This document shows, in pieces, positions 1 to 8,742 of a stretch of DNA of 64,000 nt; within the stretch, counting starts at the first letter, position 1, and every line of letters starts with the position of its first letter. The notes beneath the pieces are model-generated. The model was not told the DNA's origin and ran no database searches. It worked only from the letters and a program-made list of their open reading frames with translations. The translations under genes were made by a program, and so were the position numbers. This stretch comes from Bifidobacterium thermophilum DSM 20210 (GTDB lineage: Bacteria > Actinomycetota > Actinomycetes > Actinomycetales > Bifidobacteriaceae), in NCBI GenBank assembly GCA_000771265.1, contig JDUB01000014.1:27736-91735 (forward strand). The letters are read 5' to 3'.

Positions 1-1
1 C

Positions 2-1723
2 CAGGCTGTCACCAATGTCGATCGCACCATCAGCTCCGTCAAGCGCCACATGGGCACTGACTGGACGGTCGAGATCGACGGCAAGAAGTGGACCCCGCAG
101 GAGATTTCCGCGCAGATCCTAATGAAGCTCAAGAGGGACGCCGAACAGAAGCTCGGCGAGCCAGTTACCGACGCCGTCATCACCTGCCCGGCGTACTTCA
201 ACGACGCCCAGCGTCAGGCCACCAAGGACGCCGGCAAGATCGCAGGCCTCAACGTGCTGCGTATCATCAACGAGCCGACCGCCGCGGCACTGGCCTACGG
301 CCTCGAAAAGGGCAAGGAAGATGAACGCATCCTGGTCTTCGACCTCGGCGGCGGCACCTTCGATGTCTCCCTGCTGGAAATCGGCAAGGACGACGACGGC
401 TTCTCCACCATTCAGGTGCAGGCCACGAACGGCGATAACCACCTCGGCGGCGATGATTGGGACCAGAAGATCATCGATTGGCTTGTCGGCGAAGTCAAGA
501 ACAAGTACGGCGTCGACCTGAGCAAGGACAAGATCGCCCTGCAGCGGCTGAAGGAAGCCGCGGAACAGGCGAAGAAGGAACTGTCCAGCGCCACCAGCAC
601 GCAGATTTCCATGCAGTACCTGGCCATGACGCCTGACGGCACCCCGGTCCACCTCGACGAGACGCTCACCCGTGCACACTTCGAGGAAATGACCTCCGAC
701 CTGCTCAACCGCTGCCGCACGCCGTTCAACAACGTGCTGTCCGACGCGGGCATCTCCGTGAGCGACATCAACCATGTCGTGCTTGTCGGCGGTTCCACCC
801 GTATGCCGGCGGTCAAGGAGCTCGTCAAGGAGCTCACCGGCGGCAAGGAAGCGAACCAGTCCGTCAACCCGGATGAGGTCGTCGCAGTCGGCGCAGCCGT
901 CCAGTCCGGCGTCATCAAGGGCGACCGCAAGGACGTCCTGCTCATCGATGTGACCCCGTTGAGCCTCGGTATCGAGACCAAGGGCGGCATCATGACCAAG
1001 CTCATCGACCGCAACACCGCCATCCCGACCAAGCGTTCCGAGATTTTCTCGACCGCTGAGGACAACCAGCCGAGCGTGCTCATCCAGGTCTATCAGGGCG
1101 AGCGTGAATTCGCCCGTGACAACAAGCCGCTGGGCACCTTCGAGCTGACCGGCATCGCTCCGGCCCCGCGTGGCGTCCCGCAGATCGAGGTCACCTTCGA
1201 TATCGACGCCAACGGCATCGTGCACGTGTCCGCCAAGGACAAGGGCACCGGCAAGGAGCAGTCCATGACCATCACCGGCGGCTCCGCCCTGCCGAAGGAC
1301 GAGATCGACCGCATGGTCAAGGAAGCGCAGGCTCACGAGGCCGAGGACAAGAAGCGCAAGGAAGAGGCCGAGACCCGCAATCAGGCCGAATCCTTCGCCT
1401 ACTCCACCGAGAAGCTCGTCAACGACAACAAGGCCAAGCTGTCCGACGATGTGGTCAAGGAAGTCACCGAGAAGGTCAACGCCCTCAAGGAAGCCCTGAA
1501 GGGCGACGACATCGAGAAGGTCAAGACCGCCCAGAGCGAGCTGATGACCTCTGCACAGAAGATCGGCCAGGCGCTGTACGCCCAGCAGGGCGCTGAAGGT
1601 GCCGCTGGTGCTGGTGCCGCTGGTGCCGCAGGCCAGGCTTCCGGTGCGGCCTCGTCCTCTGACGACGACGTGGTTGACGCCGAAGTCGTGGACGATGACG
1701 ACGACAAGAAGGACAACAAGTAA
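2..1723 (+). CDS. dnaK: Chaperone DnaK (Hsp70), 5' end missing
   Basis: ATP-dependent Hsp70 chaperone of the cytoplasm that works with GrpE and DnaJ in protein folding. The reading frame is open from base 2, so the window cuts off the first part of the nucleotide-binding domain; 573 residues are visible. Diagnostic Hsp70 stretches are the phosphate-loop segment [10 protein letters not shown], the [10 protein letters not shown] motif and the substrate-binding domain beginning near [11 protein letters not shown]. The C-terminus has an Ala/Gly-rich linker and ends in an acidic D/K tail, as usual for actinobacterial DnaK. It is the first visible gene of the dnaK-grpE-dnaJ-hspR operon and its TAA overlaps the grpE ATG by one base. 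The promoter and any HspR-binding site lie outside the window. Confidence 0.98.
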   Translation, partial: QAVTNVDRTISSVKRHMGTDWTVEIDGKKWTPQEISAQILMKLKRDAEQKLGEPVTDAVITCPAYFNDAQRQATKDAGKIAGLNVLRIINEPTAAALAYGLEKGKEDERILVFDLGGGTFDVSLLEIGKDDDGFSTIQVQATNGDNHLGGDDWDQKIIDWLVGEVKNKYGVDLSKDKIALQRLKEAAEQAKKELSSATSTQISMQYLAMTPDGTPVHLDETLTRAHFEEMTSDLLNRCRTPFNNVLSDAGISVSDINHVVLVGGSTRMPAVKELVKELTGGKEANQSVNPDEVVAVGAAVQSGVIKGDRKDVLLIDVTPLSLGIETKGGIMTKLIDRNTAIPTKRSEIFSTAEDNQPSVLIQVYQGEREFARDNKPLGTFELTGIAPAPRGVPQIEVTFDIDANGIVHVSAKDKGTGKEQSMTITGGSALPKDEIDRMVKEAQAHEAEDKKRKEEAETRNQAESFAYSTEKLVNDNKAKLSDDVVKEVTEKVNALKEALKGDDIEKVKTAQSELMTSAQKIGQALYAQQGAEGAAGAGAAGAAGQASGAASSSDDDVVDAEVVDDDDDKKDNK

Positions 1724-2517
1724 TGTCCGACTTCAACAAGGACGATTACCTCAAGGACCTGCCGGATGTCGACTCGCTCAACGGCGAGGGCGCGTCCGGC
1801 CAGGCCGGAGGATCGCATGAGCAGAACGCGTCGGCATCCGCGGGCGGACAGTCCGCAGGTGCCGGCAGCGCCGCCGACCAGCCGCACGAGCAGGCATCGG
1901 ACACCGCCAAGGCGGGCAGCGCAGCGTCGCCAGACGCCGAGTCTGCCGCAGCTGGAGACGATAAGAAGCAAGCCGCGCAATCCGCCGCACAACATGCGCA
2001 AGATGACGCGCAGCATGCTTCCACCGGTGCTGCCGACAACGGCAAGGACGGTGACGCCGACCATGATAAGGACGGCTCCCTGACCCCTCTGGGCCAGGCG
2101 AAGAAGGAAGCCGCCGAGTACTTGGAGGCGTTGCAGCGTGAGCGGGCGGAGTTCATCAACTACCGCAACCGCATGAACAAGGAGCGCGAACAAAGCCGCC
2201 AATACGGCATTGTGGACGTGCTCACCTCGCTGCTGCCGGCGTTGGACGATATCGACCGGATCCGTGAACACGGGCAGATGGATGATTCGTTCAAGGCCGT
2301 CGCCACCAAGATCGACAAGACCTTCGCCAAATTCGGCGTCGAGAAATTCGGCGAGAAAGGCGAGGATTTCGATCCGACCAAGCATGAGGCGGTCCTGCAG
2401 AAGCCGGATCCCGAAGCCAAGAAAGAGACAGTAGACACCGTCGTCGAGGCGGGGTACCGAATCGGCGATCGCGTCGTGAGGGCAGCCCGCGTCGTGGTGT
2501 CCATGCCTCAGAACTGA
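1723..2517 (+). CDS. grpE: Nucleotide exchange factor GrpE
   Basis: Co-chaperone that releases ADP from DnaK. The protein has 264 residues. About the first 115 are low-complexity Ala/Asp/Ser/Gln sequence, and the conserved GrpE region follows, with the long helix around YLEALQRERAEFINYRNR and the beta-domain ending in GYRIGDRVVRAARVVVS. The ATG shares one base with the dnaK stop codon, which indicates translational coupling. The long disordered N-terminus is common in actinobacterial GrpE. A long hairpin follows before dnaJ. Confidence 0.97.
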   Translation: MSDFNKDDYLKDLPDVDSLNGEGASGQAGGSHEQNASASAGGQSAGAGSAADQPHEQASDTAKAGSAASPDAESAAAGDDKKQAAQSAAQHAQDDAQHASTGAADNGKDGDADHDKDGSLTPLGQAKKEAAEYLEALQRERAEFINYRNRMNKEREQSRQYGIVDVLTSLLPALDDIDRIREHGQMDDSFKAVATKIDKTFAKFGVEKFGEKGEDFDPTKHEAVLQKPDPEAKKETVDTVVEAGYRIGDRVVRAARVVVSMPQN

Positions 2518-2621
2518 CCGAAGTGGCGGGAACCATACTCCCGCCATGCCGGTCGCCGTGCATCCCGCGGGTGGCGTCATACGCTTCCTGACAGATGCGG
2601 CCGACGGCCGGATATACGTTC

Positions 2622-2665
2622 GCCGGGCCGCGCCAATCCAGCTCAACGGATTGGCGCGGCCCGGC
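2622..2665 (+). other. 18-bp perfect inverted repeat between grpE and dnaJ
   Basis: Arms at 2622-2639 and 2648-2665 are exactly complementary and enclose an 8-base loop (AGCTCAAC). There is no U-tract, so it is not a standard intrinsic terminator. It sits in the middle of the 235-bp grpE-dnaJ gap and would form a very stable mRNA hairpin. It could block 3' exonucleases or set the ratio of dnaK-grpE to dnaJ-hspR message; that role is inference. Confidence 0.8.
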
Positions 2666-2752
2666 ATCAAACAAGCAAACACTACACGTGTGGAACAACA
2701 GGAGCGGAAACGCAATCACGTACCGCGCAAATCTATGGGATTGGAGGCATAG

Positions 2753-3763
2753 ATGGCTGAGAATGAATGGCTGAGCAAGGATTTCTACAAAGTCCTCGGT
2801 GTCTCCAAGGACGCCAGCGAAGCCGATATCACGAAGGCGTACCGCAAGCTGGCGCGCAAATATCATCCTGATCTGAACAAGACCAAGGAAGCGGAGGAGA
2901 AGTTCAAGGACATCTCCGAGGCGTACGACGTACTGAGCAACAAGGATCAGCGTCAGAAGTATGACGCGATCAGGCAGTTCGGCATGGGTGGCGCGAGGTT
3001 CGCCGGCGGCTCCGGGCAAGGCGGATTCGACGCGTCCGGATTCTCCGACATCTTCGGGTCAATGTTCGGAGGTGGTTCCGGCAACGGAGGCACGCGCATC
3101 CGGTTCTCGACATCCGGGGGCGGCCAGCCGAATATGGACGATATTTTCTCGATGTTCGGCGGCGGTGCAGGTGCAGGCGCAGGTTCGCCGTTCGGCGGGG
3201 CACGCAGCGAATACCAGGAGACGCCTCGCCCGCAGCAGGGTGCCGACCGCAAGTCGAAGATCACCCTGACCTTCCGTCAAGCGGTCAAAGGCGCCACGGT
3301 CTCCTTGCGCGTGGACGGCAAGCAGTTCAAGACCCATGTGCCGGCGGGCGTCGAAGATGGGCAGAAGATCCGTATCCCCGGCAAAGGCAAGCCGGGACTG
3401 TACGGCGGCAAGCCGGGCGACATGTACCTCACCGTCCATGTCAAGGCGGATCCGAAGTTCTCGCTGCGTGGCCACGACATCGTCATGGACCTGCCGATCA
3501 GCGTCGGCCAGGCGGTGTGCGGCGGCAAAATCAGCGCGACGGATATTGACGGCAATGACGTGACGTTCAAGGTGCCTGCCGGTTCCTCGAGCGGCACGGA
3601 AATCAGGCTTAGTGGACATGGCGTTCCCGGGCATGACGGCGATTTGGTCGCCCGCGTGCAGATTCAGGTGCCGTCGAAGCCGGGTCTGGGCATCAAACAC
3701 GCGGCGAAGGAATTCGACTCCGCGACCGGCGATTTCGTGGACAAACTCGCCGAAGGACGCTGA
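2753..3763 (+). CDS. dnaJ: DnaJ-family co-chaperone without zinc fingers
   Basis: J-domain co-chaperone that stimulates the DnaK ATPase. The 336-residue protein starts at an ATG preceded by TTGGAGG. The J-domain (residues about 10-75) carries the essential HPD motif in KYHPDLNK. A long Gly/Phe-rich region follows (about 80-160), then the two beta-barrel C-terminal substrate-binding domains with the typical [16 protein letters not shown] segment. No CxxCxGxG zinc-binding repeats are present, so it resembles the CbpA/DnaJ2 type. This version is usual in dnaK-hspR operons of actinobacteria, where a second zinc-containing DnaJ is often encoded elsewhere. Confidence 0.93.
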   Translation: MAENEWLSKDFYKVLGVSKDASEADITKAYRKLARKYHPDLNKTKEAEEKFKDISEAYDVLSNKDQRQKYDAIRQFGMGGARFAGGSGQGGFDASGFSDIFGSMFGGGSGNGGTRIRFSTSGGGQPNMDDIFSMFGGGAGAGAGSPFGGARSEYQETPRPQQGADRKSKITLTFRQAVKGATVSLRVDGKQFKTHVPAGVEDGQKIRIPGKGKPGLYGGKPGDMYLTVHVKADPKFSLRGHDIVMDLPISVGQAVCGGKISATDIDGNDVTFKVPAGSSSGTEIRLSGHGVPGHDGDLVARVQIQVPSKPGLGIKHAAKEFDSATGDFVDKLAEGR

Positions 3764-3837
3764 GACGTTGACATTGATATGTGCCGATGCGTGGCGATAC
3801 GTGCGGCACATACCGACTCGTGATGAAGAGAGGAATC

Positions 3838-4392
3838 ATGGCACGGGTGACACCACAGGTGCGCGCGTTGTATGACATGTGCGCGATAGCGCTGGTCGAA
3901 GGCCGTGCCGACCTCGATGGCGCGGACGATGTGGGTTTCGATATCGACATGCCGCTGTTCACCGTCGGGCATATCGCGCAGCTCGCGGACATGCACCCGC
4001 AGACGCTCCGGCAGTACGATCGGCTGGGTCTGGTCACGCCGGATCGCACAGAAGGCGGCGCCCGTCGCTATTCGCTGCGCGATATCCATCGGCTGGTTCA
4101 AGCGCAGCGGCTCAGCCAGGACGAGGGCATCAATCTGGCCGGCGTTGCGCGGATTTTGGAACTTGAAGAAGAAAACCGCCAATTGCGCCGACAGATCAAA
4201 CGGTTGCGCGAACCGGAAGATTCAAGTATCTTCGCAGCTGACGCGGATGGTGGCATCATGCAAGTGAAGCGTTCACGACGTGCCCGTATGTGGCGGCGCG
4301 ATATTCACGAGGACACCCGTGCATTGCCGTCAAGCGGGACGGATGCGCAACGCTCCACATCGCGGTCCATGGTCATCTGGGGATACCGGTAA
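3838..4392 (+). CDS. hspR: HspR, MerR-family heat-shock repressor
   Basis: Autoregulatory repressor that binds inverted HAIR sites upstream of dnaK in actinobacteria. The MerR helix-turn-helix spans about residues 38-105, with FTVGHIAQLADMHPQTLRQYD and RYSLRDIHRL, then a short coiled coil (ELEEENRQLRRQIKRL). I chose the ATG at 3838 because GAGAGG lies just before it; a GTG 19 codons upstream has no ribosome site. The protein is 184 residues, longer than typical HspR through an Arg/Ser-rich tail. It is the last gene of the heat-shock operon and is followed by a terminator. Confidence 0.93.
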   Translation: MARVTPQVRALYDMCAIALVEGRADLDGADDVGFDIDMPLFTVGHIAQLADMHPQTLRQYDRLGLVTPDRTEGGARRYSLRDIHRLVQAQRLSQDEGINLAGVARILELEEENRQLRRQIKRLREPEDSSIFAADADGGIMQVKRSRRARMWRRDIHEDTRALPSSGTDAQRSTSRSMVIWGYR

Positions 4393-4478
4393 CCCGTGCC
4401 CGTATGGAGAAACCGCATGCCGCTTACGCGTCGAATGCCGGTGGTGGTCCCGGCAGTCTAATCTTCATCTCCATTTAC

Positions 4479-4508
4479 CGCATACCCATTCGGGTGTGCG
4501 GTTTTTTG
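4479..4508 (+). terminator. Intrinsic terminator of the dnaK-hspR operon
   Basis: A 10-bp stem (CCGCATACCC with GGGTGTGCGG, one wobble pair) with a 4-base loop is followed directly by six T residues. It lies 86 bp after the hspR stop. Confidence 0.9.
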
Positions 4509-4585
4509 TTGTGTCTGGGCGGGTGCGCAGGGGCATCGGGCATGTAGTGCGTTTGCGGGCAGGAGAAGAAGTTCCGGATGGTTTC

Positions 4586-4824
4586 GGGAGATGGCCTTGA
4601 GATGGGCTGGTGGGTGATGAAGTCCCGGATTTGTGCGGGAGTTTATCGCGGATGCACTGATTCGTCGGTGTTCTCCCGTTTTGGGTTTCTGGGGTGTTTT
4701 TCTTGAATCGCGGATTTCCAACGTTCTTGTTGGGAGTTTGTCCGTGGGATGGCCGATTCCCTGCAATCTCCCGCGCTCGATGTGGGAGTTTGTGCGAGGA
4801 TCGGGAAAATCCGCCAGTTCTCCC
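4586..4824 (+). repeat. Cluster of 41-bp GGGAG...CTCCC palindromic elements
   Basis: The 614-bp gap between hspR and the HAD gene holds no gene after the terminator but has at least four elements of exactly 41 bp, at 4586-4626, 4637-4677, 4732-4772 and 4784-4824. Each starts GGGAG, usually GGGAGTTT, and ends in CTCCC or GTCCC; the interior is largely different in each. Neighbouring starts are 51, 95 and 52 bp apart. The 54-bp gap between the second and third could contain a decayed copy near 4683. The same family recurs at 51169-51385. Confidence 0.85.
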
Positions 4825-5006
4825 AGAAGGATTGCGCCTGCAAGGCTTTGTGGGGCTGCTGGCCATGCCGATGACTCCTGCGCGCCCTGACAGCTTAACC
4901 GAACCAGCTTCTACGTGCCTTATGAGAAGATGACGACGGTGAGTCGCCCGGGCGCTGTCCCGCAGACGGCCGCGCATCCGCATGACTTTCCACAAGCGAG
5001 GCAGAT

Positions 5007-5711
5007 ATGTTGCAAGCAGTGTTCTGGGATATGGACGGCACGCTTATCGATTCAGAACCCTACTGGCATGAATCCGAGCTGCGTCTCGCCGCAGCGCACG
5101 GCGGCTATTGGGACGAGGACCTCGCCTGGCAAGGCTCCGGCACCCCGGTGCCCCAAGTCGCCCGGCAGATGATCGAACGCGGCACGGCGCTGACCGTCGA
5201 GGAAATCTCCAAAGGCATGGTCGATTATGTCGCGCAACAGGAACGTCTGCGCATGCCGTGGATTCCGGGCGTGTTGGATGTGCTGCGCTCGCTGGCTGAC
5301 GCGCGAATCCCCTCGGTGCTGGTGACCACATCGCCGCGCAATCTTGCGCAAAACCTGGTCGCCCAAGCGCCGGAGGGCGTGTTCGCCGGCTATATCTGCG
5401 GGGATGATGATGTCGCGAAGAAGCCTGATCCCGCGCCATATCTTGCGGCAGGCAAGTTGCTCGGCATCGAGCCGGATATGATGCCGTATTGCGTTGCCGT
5501 CGAGGATTCGATGAGCGGTCTGCGCTCCGCGTCGGGTTCCGGGGCGACTACGATCGCCCAGACCGGTTACATGCGCGCCGACACCTCCCATGGGCCGCAA
5601 TACGCGTCGATACGCGGTTACGAGGGAATCACCGCCGAGACGTTTGATCAGTTCGTGAGACAACGCGTGGCAGGGGAGTCCGGGGCGGGAGCGTCTGCCG
5701 CACGGCGGTAG
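5007..5711 (+). CDS. HAD-superfamily phosphatase (PGM-like)
   Basis: Predicted cytoplasmic phosphohydrolase or phosphoglucomutase-like enzyme of 234 residues. Motif I is FWDMDGTLIDSEPYW, motif II is the threonine in VLVTTSPRN, motif III is the lysine in KKPDPAPY, and motif IV is VEDSMSGLRSA, so all HAD catalytic residues are present. The helical cap between residues about 15 and 85 fits the beta-phosphoglucomutase/phosphoglycolate phosphatase subfamily. The real substrate cannot be read from the sequence. The ATG at 5007 follows GAGGCAG. It stands alone between the repeat cluster and the MgtC-like gene. Confidence 0.88.
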   Translation: MLQAVFWDMDGTLIDSEPYWHESELRLAAAHGGYWDEDLAWQGSGTPVPQVARQMIERGTALTVEEISKGMVDYVAQQERLRMPWIPGVLDVLRSLADARIPSVLVTTSPRNLAQNLVAQAPEGVFAGYICGDDDVAKKPDPAPYLAAGKLLGIEPDMMPYCVAVEDSMSGLRSASGSGATTIAQTGYMRADTSHGPQYASIRGYEGITAETFDQFVRQRVAGESGAGASAARR

Positions 5712-5955
5712 GGTGCAGCCGCTTGTATCCTTGCGTTTTCGTTCGTATCCTTGCACTTTTGGTTGCCGGGCACATTGGTGACGGCATTGCCTGGCGTCGT
5801 CGTAGGAAGCCCGGGCGGAATCCAATGGAACCATGAGCGCTTTCACCGTTCAGCGACTCGAGCCCGCGATCGCGATTATGGAGCGCTGTGTCTTCCAGTG
5901 CGGCCGCGCTAGGCTTGGAATCAGCAGGCTCGTTGAATCATGTGGAGGCGCTGGT

Positions 5956-6648
5956 ATGCGTGTGGTGCCGTTGTCGTGGATGGATATTGTCGCCGTGGTC
6001 GCGGCGCTGGTGCTGTGCGGGCTGATCGGCTTCGAACGGGAGGCCCGTCGCAAAGATGCGGGAATCCGCACGCATATTCTGGTCGGTGTGGGCAGCTGCC
6101 TGTTCACCATGGTGTCGATTGAGGGTGTTCCGGCGGTTGTTGGGGCTTCGGTCACGTGGGACGCCTCGCGTATTGCGGCGCAAGTGGTCACAGGTATCGG
6201 ATTCCTTGGCGCAGGCGTGATTTTCTTCAACCACGATACAATCCGCGGATTGACGACCGCATGCGCGATATGGATCGCAGCCGCTGTAGGTATGGCGTGT
6301 GGGGCGGGCATGTTCCCGTTGGCGCTGCTGATTACCGGACTGTATTTTGTCGTGGTGTTGGCGATCGCTCCCTTCGTGGTGTGGGTACTGAAACGAGATC
6401 GCGACTACGTTATTCGCGTGACATATCAGGATGGCAAGGGTGCGTTGCGTCAGGCGTTGTTGCTTGCTGCCCGGCACGGGTTTGAAACGCAGGTTGTTTC
6501 CACGCATGATGTCGATGGGACTTCATGGCAGGGTGCGGCGGTCGAATTGCGGCTTGCGGGCAAGAAAAGCGATTTGCATGATTGCATCGGTGATATCGCG
6601 CAGATTGATGGCGTGCGTGATATCGACGTCCTCTCCCGCGACGACTGA
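5956..6648 (+). CDS. MgtC/SapB-family membrane protein
   Basis: Polytopic inner-membrane protein of the MgtC family, linked in other bacteria to magnesium limitation and acid stress. The 230-residue product has about four to five membrane helices in the first 150 residues, with the family signature GLIGFEREARRKDAGIRTHILVG (described by its ends), the QVVTGIGFLGAGVI segment and the IRGLTTACAIW segment. A soluble ACT-like domain follows (about 165-230). I prefer the ATG at 5956, which has GGAGG nine bases upstream; the frame stays open to an ATG at 5833 that would add 41 residues without family similarity. Substrate or partner unknown. Confidence 0.88.
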   Translation: MRVVPLSWMDIVAVVAALVLCGLIGFEREARRKDAGIRTHILVGVGSCLFTMVSIEGVPAVVGASVTWDASRIAAQVVTGIGFLGAGVIFFNHDTIRGLTTACAIWIAAAVGMACGAGMFPLALLITGLYFVVVLAIAPFVVWVLKRDRDYVIRVTYQDGKGALRQALLLAARHGFETQVVSTHDVDGTSWQGAAVELRLAGKKSDLHDCIGDIAQIDGVRDIDVLSRDD

Positions 6649-7043
6649 TGCCGCTACTGCGATTGGTTAATCAATCAATCTGCTCATCAATCAATCGGTC
6701 AATCGATTCGTCAATCGATAATCCTCAAGAGCCAACACCCTCCCCTCACAAACTGTTGACGCTAACTGGCCTTTCCGCGTAGCTGGTTTGTGTGGTGGTG
6801 CAAACTGTTGACGTTAGCCGGGCATTCAGCGTAACCAGTTTGTAGGAGAGGTCAGTTTGAAGGATGACCGGTCTGCGGGAGAGTAGCAGCGGGCGCACGC
6901 ATTGCCGAAACGCCGGACATTCGTGTTGACCGATAATCCCGATGACCCTATTGGGCGGCCATCGTGCGCGCATTTCGGCGATAACCCTGATAACCCATAA
7001 CTGCGACGGTTGCCCCCCAGAACCCCGCTATCGACTCACAAGG
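6649..7043. other. Intergenic region with AATC-rich tract and paired palindromes
   Basis: No gene is seen in this stretch. Bases 6661-6722 are built from many copies of TCAATC and AATCGAT. Two 42-bp palindromic repeats follow (listed separately), then ordinary GC-rich sequence up to the tRNA-derived direct repeat. Confidence 0.7.
6749..6842. repeat. Two 42-bp CAAACTG palindromic elements
   Basis: Copies at 6749-6790 and 6801-6842, each 42 bp, starting CAAACTGTTGACG and ending in GTAGCTGGTTTG or GTAACCAGTTTG. They are separated by 10 bp, so their starts are 52 bp apart. They belong to the 42-bp family found nine times in this window. Confidence 0.88.
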
Positions 7044-7093
7044 TAAAGAAAAACCCTCCTGCGGTGGAATGCAGGAGGATTTTTCGTGGAGCT
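7044..7093. repeat. 50-bp direct repeat, left copy (tRNA-Ala terminator duplicate)
   Basis: This 50-bp sequence matches 8743-8792 at 49 of 50 positions. It contains the hairpin that acts as terminator of tRNA-Ala and the last seven bases of the tRNA (AGCTCCA on the minus strand). It marks the left edge of the AT-rich island and looks like an attachment-site copy left by integration at the tRNA 3' end. Confidence 0.85.
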
Positions 7094-7566
7094 ATCGCAA
7101 ACCTACTCGAAGAATTATCTAATAGTTGCAAAATACATTAAAGAATATCATGCTACCCCTGTAAATACTAACGTAGATCCATTCATCACAGATTTATCCT
7201 ACGACCCCCAATTCTATCGTAAAATCCGTTGCTCAGTAACAAAAAACTCTCTCAGAGGCGGAAAGTCGAACAATCATCGTGAAATATCAGCAGGGCAAAT
7301 CTACCTACGAGTTAGCATGGGAATTTGGCTGCCATAGAGCGACTATTCGCAGAGTTTTAAAAGACAACGGAATTGAAGTCACGAACCAATGCGCCAAGAA
7401 GAAAGTCCTCGCCGAGATGATTATGCAGATGTACTCAGAATGGTATAAACCGCAGGGAATAGGGGAAGCGCTTGGAGTGAGCGCCGACACTGTCGGACGT
7501 ATCTTACATGACAATAATGTCTGTATCTGCAAGAGCTGGGAGTGTCCGAAAAGTAGAATGATATAA
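7086..7566 (+). pseudogene. Helix-turn-helix DNA-binding protein, apparently frameshifted
   Basis: Two overlapping frames appear to be one gene. The first (from 7086 to the A-run) continues into the second if one base is shifted at the run of six A at 7241-7246; the joined sequence then reads into LSEAESRTIIVKYQQGKS and on to 7563. The downstream part has two helix-turn-helix units, STYELAWEFGCHRATIRRVL and a second one around GIGEALGVSADTVGRIL, like the DNA-binding end of resolvases and related regulators. The base composition is far more AT-rich than the flanks, as for the next gene. I found no recombinase catalytic domain. If the shift is real, it is a broken gene; if the second frame is used alone, it starts at GTG 7279. 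Confidence 0.55.
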
Positions 7567-7673
7567 AATATATGAGTTATTAGGAGAACGCTTCTCCGCG
7601 GTGTCATTGCTCATGTACGCCTGCATTGATACCAAGTATTAAATGGCGACAAGGTTACAAAGGAGTGATTAAC

Positions 7674-8528
7674 ATGGAAATTATCAGATTAAATGATCTG
7701 CTCCAATTAACGAGGGAAGAAATTGACAGAACAAAAATCCGTTTCATGGTGCCCAGTAGTGGTATTGATTTCAACCCGAACGCCGACGCCGAAGATCCAT
7801 CTAAACAAGATAAGATTAACCTTATCGATCTTGTATATAACAACGAAAAAAAGAATTTCACAGATGGAGTTATCGCAATAGGCTTCATTCGAATCCGCGA
7901 CGATTATTGGCTAATGACCGGAATTGTCAAAGTCATAAAAGATAATGGCCTGGCTCAACCAGCGACAGCTGAGTATTTGACCAAGAAGTACAACTTCAGA
8001 TTGGTTGTAAGATATCATAAGAACTCTCAGAATGGCATTCGTTTAGCGAAGGGTATCATCGATGATCTTGAAGTTATCGAAGTCTGGAACTCAGACAAGA
8101 CCCTGAACGATAAAACCTTCCCTGGATACAAGAACGTATCCGTAAGTTACCGCGAATTAAAGAAAAAACTTGAATCCTCAGAATGGCGCACAGCCTTACG
8201 CTGTCGCAAAGGCATTTATCTAATTACAGATAAAAATACCGGAAAGCTTTATGTCGGCTCAGCATATGGAGCAAATGGTATTCTGGGCCGCTGGGAAACC
8301 TACATAAAGAGCGGCTACGATAAAAACGAAGTCGAAAACGGCGAATATCCGAACAAAAACCTACGGGAGCTAGTAAACGAAAAGGGGCTCTCGTATATTC
8401 AAGACAATTTCCAATACACCATCCTCGAAACCTTCACCGATGATGTTCCCGACGAGTATATAATTGCAAGGGAATCTTGGTGGAAAGAAGCCCTGCAAAG
8501 TAGGAAATTTGGATACAACGCCAACTAA
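7674..8528 (+). CDS. GIY-YIG nuclease-domain protein
   Basis: Predicted DNA endonuclease of 284 residues, starting at an ATG preceded by AAAGGAG. The N-terminal about 165 residues are an unrecognised domain. The C-terminal part is a GIY-YIG module: KGIYLITDKNTGKLYVGSA holds both tyrosines, the arginine follows in GILGRWETY, the metal-binding glutamate is in ARESWWKEAL, and the final asparagine in GYNAN. All family catalytic residues are therefore present. The gene is AT-rich and its codon use differs from neighbours, indicating transfer. No methyltransferase gene is adjacent, so it may be a defence or mobile-element nuclease rather than half of a classical restriction pair. Function is inference. 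Confidence 0.8.
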   Translation: MEIIRLNDLLQLTREEIDRTKIRFMVPSSGIDFNPNADAEDPSKQDKINLIDLVYNNEKKNFTDGVIAIGFIRIRDDYWLMTGIVKVIKDNGLAQPATAEYLTKKYNFRLVVRYHKNSQNGIRLAKGIIDDLEVIEVWNSDKTLNDKTFPGYKNVSVSYRELKKKLESSEWRTALRCRKGIYLITDKNTGKLYVGSAYGANGILGRWETYIKSGYDKNEVENGEYPNKNLRELVNEKGLSYIQDNFQYTILETFTDDVPDEYIIARESWWKEALQSRKFGYNAN

Positions 8529-8587
8529 AGCATGTATCGCTTGGCCGACTCATTCTTACTCGCCATATCCTTCACAATACTAATAAT

Positions 8588-8715
8588 CCCTTAACCGCTG
8601 AGTGGGTCGTGTGCGTCGGTGGAGGGTTGTGATTCTGTTTCTGCCGACGCTCACGGTGCTGTCAGTGTCGGCAGAGGGTCCTGACGATGCTGAGGGACGA
8701 GTCAGCGTCGGTGGA
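8588..8715. repeat. Three 36-bp TCTGCCGACG-type palindromic elements
   Basis: Copies at 8640-8675 (best, TCTGCCGACG to GTGTCGGCAGA), 8680-8715 and a decayed one at 8588-8623. The first and second in order start exactly 52 bp apart; the third follows after a 4-bp gap. Two further copies lie at 40743-40830. Confidence 0.72.
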
Positions 8716-8742
8716 GGATTTGGCGCGATTGTGCCGGATTGA

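Noticed and set aside
119..1336. Long antisense open frame opposite dnaK
   Set aside because: It mirrors dnaK codon structure in GC-rich DNA, has no ribosome site and no recognisable product. The same applies to long antisense frames opposite metG, kup, leuA and ino1.
4586..4824. CRISPR-like array made of 41-bp units
   Set aside because: The conserved parts are the two ends of each unit, not a constant repeat between spacers. Arms are inverted, distances vary and there are no cas genes.
7674..8528. Restriction-modification system
   Set aside because: No methyltransferase gene is adjacent to the GIY-YIG gene in this window.
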